Of a stretch of 64,000 nucleotides of DNA, positions 60,032 to 64,000 are shown one piece after another. The notes under the pieces are model-generated. The model was not told the DNA's origin. It searched no databases and saw only the letters and a program-made list of their open reading frames with translations. Position 1 is the first letter of the stretch, and each line of letters starts with the position of its first letter. Where the stretch lies: assembly GCA_022820805.1 (NCBI GenBank), contig JAJEEV010000013.1, positions 144,967 to 208,966 of the forward strand, written 5' to 3'. Source of the stretch: Acidimicrobiia bacterium (GTDB taxonomy: Bacteria > Actinomycetota > Acidimicrobiia > Acidimicrobiales > Aldehydirespiratoraceae). The position numbers were made by a program, and so were the translations under genes.

Positions 60032-61402
60032 GTGAGCAGCGATCCCGAGGCGGAACGGATATGGACCAGTTGCGCACAGAGCATCCGCAGTCAGGTGAGT
60101 GACGCCGTCTGGAGGACCACCTTCAGCGGAGCCCGGGCCACGGCCTTCGAGCAGCGAGCACTGACCCTGGTCGTGCCAACGAGCCTGCAGAAGGCTCGGA
60201 TCGAGCGCCGGTACTTCAACCTGCTGACCGACGCCATCGATGAGACCGAGCCGGACGTCACCGTCCGCATCGAGATCGATCCCGATTGGAACGAGCGCGG
60301 TGAGCGTCTGCATCCCGTCGAGGACGCGGCGCCCGAGACAGGATCCGACTCCGAGGCGACCACCACGAACGAGGAGTCGGGGCCGGACACCCGGCTGACC
60401 TTCGAGCAGTTCGTTACCGGAACCTCCAACCGGTTCTCCCAAGCCGCCGCCCTCGCCGTCGCCGAGACCCCCGCCGGGGCCTACAACCCGCTGTTCATCC
60501 ATGGCGCGTCGGGACTCGGAAAGACCCACCTGCTGCGGGCGATCGCCCACTACGTCAACAACCACTACCCGTCCTACAAGGTCCGCTACGTCACCAGCGA
60601 GACCTTCCTCAACGAGTTCGTCCAGGCGATCCGCAACAGCACCCAGCCCGAGTTCAAGCAGGTCTACCGGAGCAACGACGTCCTACTGGTGGATGACATC
60701 CAGTTCATGGAGGGCAAGGACGGTCTCCAGGAGGAGTTCTTCCACACCTTCAACGACCTGCTGCAGAACGGCGCCCAGATCGTCCTCTCGTCGGATCGGG
60801 CGCCCGATGCCATGCCCACCCTTGAGGACCGGCTGAGAAGCCGGTTCAAGTCCGGCCTCATCACCGACATCCAACCGCCCGACCTCGTCACCCGGCTCGC
60901 CATCCTTGAGAAGAAGGCCGAGTTCTCGGCCATCGAGATCCCCGGCGACGTGCTGTCGTTCATCGCCGAGAACATCACCGACTCCATCCGGGAGCTCGAG
61001 GGTGCCCTGATCAAGGTCACCGCGTACGCCAGCATCACGGGCCAGCGCTGCTCCTACGACCTGGCCAACCGTGTGCTGGCCGACCTGATCGACAAGACGA
61101 TCAAGGCGCCCGTGACCGCAAGGACGATCCTCGAAGCCACCTCCGAAGTGTTCAGCTTCACGCTGGAGCAGATCAGCGGCGGCAGCCGGCGCCGGCCGCT
61201 GGTCGACGCTCGCCAGATCGCCATGTACGTGACCCGCAACATGACCGATCTCTCCTACCCCGAGATCGGCCGGGCCTTCGGCAACCGCGACCACACCACC
61301 GTCATCCATGCCGTGCGCAAGATCGAGCACCACATGACCGAACGCAAGGAGATCTTCGACAAAGTCCAGGAACTCCAGAAGCGCGTCACCGAGATCTCGT
61401 GA
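60032..61402 (+). CDS. dnaA: Chromosomal replication initiator protein DnaA
   Basis: A 456-residue DnaA. Domain I is about residues 1-80, followed by an acidic linker (GSDSEATTTNEESG). The AAA+ domain has Walker A GASGLGKT (158-165) and Walker B VLLVDDIQF. Domain IV contains DARQIAMYVTRNMTDLSYPEIGRAFGNRDHTTVIHA, which binds DnaA boxes. Start GTG 60032 follows an AAAGGAG ribosome site. The linker is short compared with many actinobacterial DnaA proteins. Confidence 0.98.
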   Translation: MSSDPEAERIWTSCAQSIRSQVSDAVWRTTFSGARATAFEQRALTLVVPTSLQKARIERRYFNLLTDAIDETEPDVTVRIEIDPDWNERGERLHPVEDAAPETGSDSEATTTNEESGPDTRLTFEQFVTGTSNRFSQAAALAVAETPAGAYNPLFIHGASGLGKTHLLRAIAHYVNNHYPSYKVRYVTSETFLNEFVQAIRNSTQPEFKQVYRSNDVLLVDDIQFMEGKDGLQEEFFHTFNDLLQNGAQIVLSSDRAPDAMPTLEDRLRSRFKSGLITDIQPPDLVTRLAILEKKAEFSAIEIPGDVLSFIAENITDSIRELEGALIKVTAYASITGQRCSYDLANRVLADLIDKTIKAPVTARTILEATSEVFSFTLEQISGGSRRRPLVDARQIAMYVTRNMTDLSYPEIGRAFGNRDHTTVIHAVRKIEHHMTERKEIFDKVQELQKRVTEIS

Positions 61403-61646
61403 GAGCGCTCCAGCCAGAACCCGGGGACCGTCCTGGGGACTCTGCGGAGGGCAACACTGCAAGGCTGTGGCCACAACAGCATTGATCCACAACCCAAGAC
61501 CGGCGCCGAGTGGTCGCACTGGGCACCAGGGCAAGGCTGGGGATGCTGGATCACCCGCAATTCCAGCGCGAATGACCGATAATCCCCAATCCACAGCACC
61601 TAACGTCCTCTACAACATTCAAAGAAAGAGCCACAGGGGTTAAACC
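61403..61646. promoter_or_regulatory. dnaA-dnaN intergenic region, candidate oriC
   Basis: In several actinobacteria oriC lies between dnaA and dnaN. This 244-bp gap has degenerate DnaA-box-like sites: TGTGGCCAC near 61466, TGATCCACA at 61483 and CAATCCACA at 61587, and no gene. It is short and has fewer good boxes than the dnaA upstream region, so the position of the origin is open between the two. Confidence 0.45.
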
Positions 61647-62789
61647 ATGGGCATGAAGTTCCGTTGCGAGCGAGACGCTCTGTTGGATGCGCTCAACGTA
61701 GCCGTGCGGGCTGCGGCCGGTGCCAGCTCGAGTCGGGCCGCGTTGACCGGAGCCCATCTCGACCTGGCCGGGAGCACCCTGGTGGTGACCGGCAGCGACC
61801 TGGACCTGACTCTGTCGGTCACCACGGAGGTCGCCGGCGAGACCGACGGCGCCGCAGTCACACCGGCCAGGCTCCTCACCGACGTCGTCCGGGCGGTGCC
61901 GGCGGGCTCGGTGGAGTTCTCCGTCACCGATGAGGGGGAGGCCTCGATCGTCGCGGGCTCGTCGGAGTTCTCGATCCGGCTCATTCCCGAGGAGGACTAC
62001 CCCCAGCTGGCCTTCAAGGACGAGAGCGCTGACGAGGGCGCGGCCTCGGTCGCGTTCAGCCCGGCCGTCACCTTCGATGGACCCGAAGTCCGGGAGGCCC
62101 TCAGCCAGGTGGTCAGGTCGGCGTCCTCGGACGACTCCCGGCCGATCCTCACCGGGGTGCTGATGACCGCGGAGGAGGAGGGCCATCTGCGGCTCGTCTC
62201 GACGGACTCGTACCGTCTGTCGGTCAGGGACCTCGGAGGTTCGTCGATTCTCGGCGAGCATCAGAGGGTCCTGGTTCCGAGCCGGGCTCTGGGCGAGCTG
62301 CAGCGCCTGATCGCTGACTCCGGTGATGTCACCCTGAAGCTGGCCGAGCACTATGCCCAGTTCGTCGTGGAGTCCGTCCAGCTGACCACGCGTCTGATCC
62401 CGGGCGACTTCCCGAACTACCACGGGCTGATCCCCACGGATCATCCCAACTGCCTGACGGCGAACCGGGAGCAGCTGCTGGAGGTCGTGCGCCGGGTCCG
62501 GCTGCTGGCCCAGGACTCGACCCCGGTCCGGCTGGTGATGTCCGCCGGCAACCTGGAGGTCATCGCCATAACCCACGATGTCGGCAAGGCGAACGAGTCG
62601 ATGAGCGCCCAGTACGACGGCGAGGACCTGACCGTCGCGTTCAACCCGGGCTATCTCATCGACGGGATCGAGGCTGCCACCGGTGACGAGGTCACGCTGC
62701 ACACCGCCGACGCGGTGAAGCCCGCGCTGCTTCGCTCGGTCGGCGACGAGGGTTTCCTCTACCTGCTGATGCCCGTGCGGGTGAGCTGA
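61647..62789 (+). CDS. dnaN: DNA polymerase III beta subunit (sliding clamp)
   Basis: A 380-residue clamp with the expected three repeated domains. Recognisable segments are FRCERDALLDALNVA at the N-terminus, RPILTGVLMTAEEEGHLRLVSTDSYRLSV in domain two, and the family end [23 protein letters not shown] near residue 257 is the conserved loop and is the source or target of the 39-bp duplicate. ATG 61647 and ATG 61653 are both possible starts. Confidence 0.97.
   Translation: MGMKFRCERDALLDALNVAVRAAAGASSSRAALTGAHLDLAGSTLVVTGSDLDLTLSVTTEVAGETDGAAVTPARLLTDVVRAVPAGSVEFSVTDEGEASIVAGSSEFSIRLIPEEDYPQLAFKDESADEGAASVAFSPAVTFDGPEVREALSQVVRSASSDDSRPILTGVLMTAEEEGHLRLVSTDSYRLSVRDLGGSSILGEHQRVLVPSRALGELQRLIADSGDVTLKLAEHYAQFVVESVQLTTRLIPGDFPNYHGLIPTDHPNCLTANREQLLEVVRRVRLLAQDSTPVRLVMSAGNLEVIAITHDVGKANESMSAQYDGEDLTVAFNPGYLIDGIEAATGDEVTLHTADAVKPALLRSVGDEGFLYLLMPVRVS
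62410..62448. repeat. dnaN copy of the 39-bp duplicated segment
   Basis: It is identical to 59116-59154 and encodes the conserved clamp loop [13 protein letters not shown]. This placement is functional and ancestral, so the other copy is likely derived. Confidence 0.85.
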
Positions 62790-62829
62790 GCCGGAGCCTG
62801 TCCGTCACGCGGCGGTGGGTGGGGCGGCC

Positions 62830-63933
62830 GTGCAAGTCTGCTCGCTGTCACTGACGGACTTCCGGTCGTATGCCCGGGTCGAGCTGGAGTTCTCGGCGGG
62901 CCTGACCGTCATCGTCGGTCCCAACGGCCACGGCAAGACCAACCTGCTCGAGGCGGTCGGCTTCGCGGCCGGCATGGGGTCGCTGCGGGGCGCCCCGGAC
63001 GGCGCCCTGATCCGAGACGGGGCCGACGCCGCGGTGGTGCGGTGCCTGGCACGGGCTGCCGATGCCCGGGAGGTCCTCATCGAAGGGGAGCTGGCTCGGT
63101 CGAGGCCCAACCGGGTGCGGGTGAACCATCAACCGGTGGCCCGTCGCCGGGACCTGGTCGGGGTGCTCACCGTCACCGTCTTCTCGCCGGAGGATCTCGA
63201 CCTGGTGAAGGGCGAACCCGCCCGCCGACGCCGCTGGATCGACGACGCGTTGACCGCGGTGCGTCCCTCGCTCGGAGCGCTGCGCAGCGAGGTGGACCGC
63301 ATCCTCCGCCAGCGCAACACTCTTCTGCGTCAGGCCGGTGGGCGAGCCACCGATGACGTAGTCATCACGCTCGACGTATGGGACTCCAAGCTGGCCGCGG
63401 CCGGCGACGAGCTCCGGACCCGCCGCCAGGAGTTGCTGGGGGCGCTGAGTCCGCGGATCAAGTCGTACTACGCGCAGATCGCCAAGGGTCGCGACGAGGC
63501 GGGCGGGGCCTACATGTCCAGCTGGGGGGAGGAATCCCTGGCAGAGGCGCTCGCAGCGGCGCGACGCGACGACCTGAGGCGGGCGACGAGCACGGTGGGG
63601 CCCCATCGTGACGATGTCCAGTTGCGCATCGGGGGCCTGCCCTCGCGTACCCATGCCTCCCAGGGCGAGCAGCGGTCCCTGGCTCTGGCGCTGCGGCTGG
63701 CGGTTGACGCCGAGGTCCGCGAGCGCCGTGATGTGCAGCCGGTCCTGCTTCTCGATGATGTCTTCTCGGAGCTGGACAGCGTCCGGGCGGCCGCGCTGCT
63801 GGATGCGCTTCCGCTCAGCCAGCGCATACTCACCACCGCCGCGGGCTTGCCCGCCGGCGTCCGCTCCGATCAACTGATCCGGCTCACCGGCGAATCACCA
63901 CCCCCTGTCCTGGTGGGGGAGGGGTCCTCGTGA
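62830..63933 (+). CDS. recF: DNA replication/repair protein RecF
   Basis: A 367-residue SMC-like ATPase for gap repair. The N-terminus VQVCSLSLTDFRSYARVELEF aligns with the family start. Walker A is VGPNGHGKTNLLEA (30-37 for GPNGHGKT). The signature region SQGEQRSLALALRLA and Walker B PVLLLDDVFSELD follow. GTG 62830 is preferred because it gives the family N-terminus and GGGTGGGG lies upstream; GTG 62815 is an alternative. It follows dnaN in the normal order. Confidence 0.95.
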   Translation: MQVCSLSLTDFRSYARVELEFSAGLTVIVGPNGHGKTNLLEAVGFAAGMGSLRGAPDGALIRDGADAAVVRCLARAADAREVLIEGELARSRPNRVRVNHQPVARRRDLVGVLTVTVFSPEDLDLVKGEPARRRRWIDDALTAVRPSLGALRSEVDRILRQRNTLLRQAGGRATDDVVITLDVWDSKLAAAGDELRTRRQELLGALSPRIKSYYAQIAKGRDEAGGAYMSSWGEESLAEALAAARRDDLRRATSTVGPHRDDVQLRIGGLPSRTHASQGEQRSLALALRLAVDAEVRERRDVQPVLLLDDVFSELDSVRAAALLDALPLSQRILTTAAGLPAGVRSDQLIRLTGESPPPVLVGEGSS

Positions 63934-64000
63934 CCGGGTTCGAGGCTGATGGGCCGGTCCCGCTCGCCGATGCGTTGGGCCGGCTTCTCGGTTCGCTCGA
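63930..64000 (+). CDS. DciA/DUF721-family protein, 3'-truncated by the window edge
   Basis: The frame starts at GTG 63930, overlapping the recF TGA (GTGA), and reads VTGFEADGPVPLADALGRLL to the window end. In actinobacteria the gene after recF encodes a DUF721 protein (DciA, helicase loader). The segment PLADALGRLLGSL fits the N-terminal helix of that family. Only 23 codons are visible, so the call rests mainly on position. Confidence 0.6.
   Translation, partial: MTGFEADGPVPLADALGRLLGSL

Overview
The window is GC-rich DNA packed with genes from a chromosome of a high-GC Gram-positive bacterium, and it runs up to and across the dnaA end of the replication origin region. The lineage is inferred from gene content and synteny. 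From 43 kb to the right edge the order matches the actinobacterial origin neighbourhood: panB, DUF5318, CCA-adding enzyme, DUF6049, ECF sigma and anti-sigma, trxB, trxA, cwlM-like, parB, parA, rsmG, jag, yidC, yidD, rnpA, rpmH, dnaA, dnaN, recF, dciA. The left part is rich in flavoproteins, acyl-CoA enzymes, TRAP and Liv transporters and a biotin-synthase auxiliary gene. I infer Acidimicrobiia or a close relative, but no marker gene here proves it.

Layout. 1-3 kb: the 3' part of malate synthase G and a DAO-family flavoprotein. 3-8.7 kb: a signalling operon (STAS protein, response-regulator phosphatase, anti-sigma-like ATPase, periplasmic binding lipoprotein, histidine kinase). 8.8-12.3 kb: an MMPL exporter with an MpaB-like oxygenase split into two overlapping frames. 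12.3-18.8 kb: a six-gene nitrogen and amine cluster (glnT, glxB, glxC, glxD, an unrecognised 151-residue protein and a second DAO flavoprotein). 19-23 kb: an MFS exporter, a luciferase-like flavin enzyme and an aminoglycoside-phosphotransferase-fold protein. 23-27 kb: a TRAP transporter. 27-29 kb: orphan paaD, then bioB with its small partner bsaP. 29-38 kb: a Liv-type ABC transporter with an acyl-CoA synthetase and an acyl-CoA dehydrogenase. 38-42 kb: dnaB, rplI, rpsR, ssb, rpsF. 42-64 kb: the origin-proximal block.

Three patterns cross gene boundaries. (1) A family of 137-bp interspersed elements with imperfect 15-bp terminal inverted repeats, in full, partial and solo-end copies, sits almost always at gene ends. 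It supplies the stop codons or last residues of several proteins. (2) At least nine genes have a TANNNT hexamer 6-9 nt upstream of the start codon and no Shine-Dalgarno sequence, which suggests leaderless transcription; this also fixes several starts. (3) A 39-bp exact duplication links dnaN to the rnpA/yidD junction.

Two essential small genes are easily missed: rpmH (44 codons) and bsaP (55 codons). No tRNA, rRNA, CRISPR array, transposase or prophage gene was seen.
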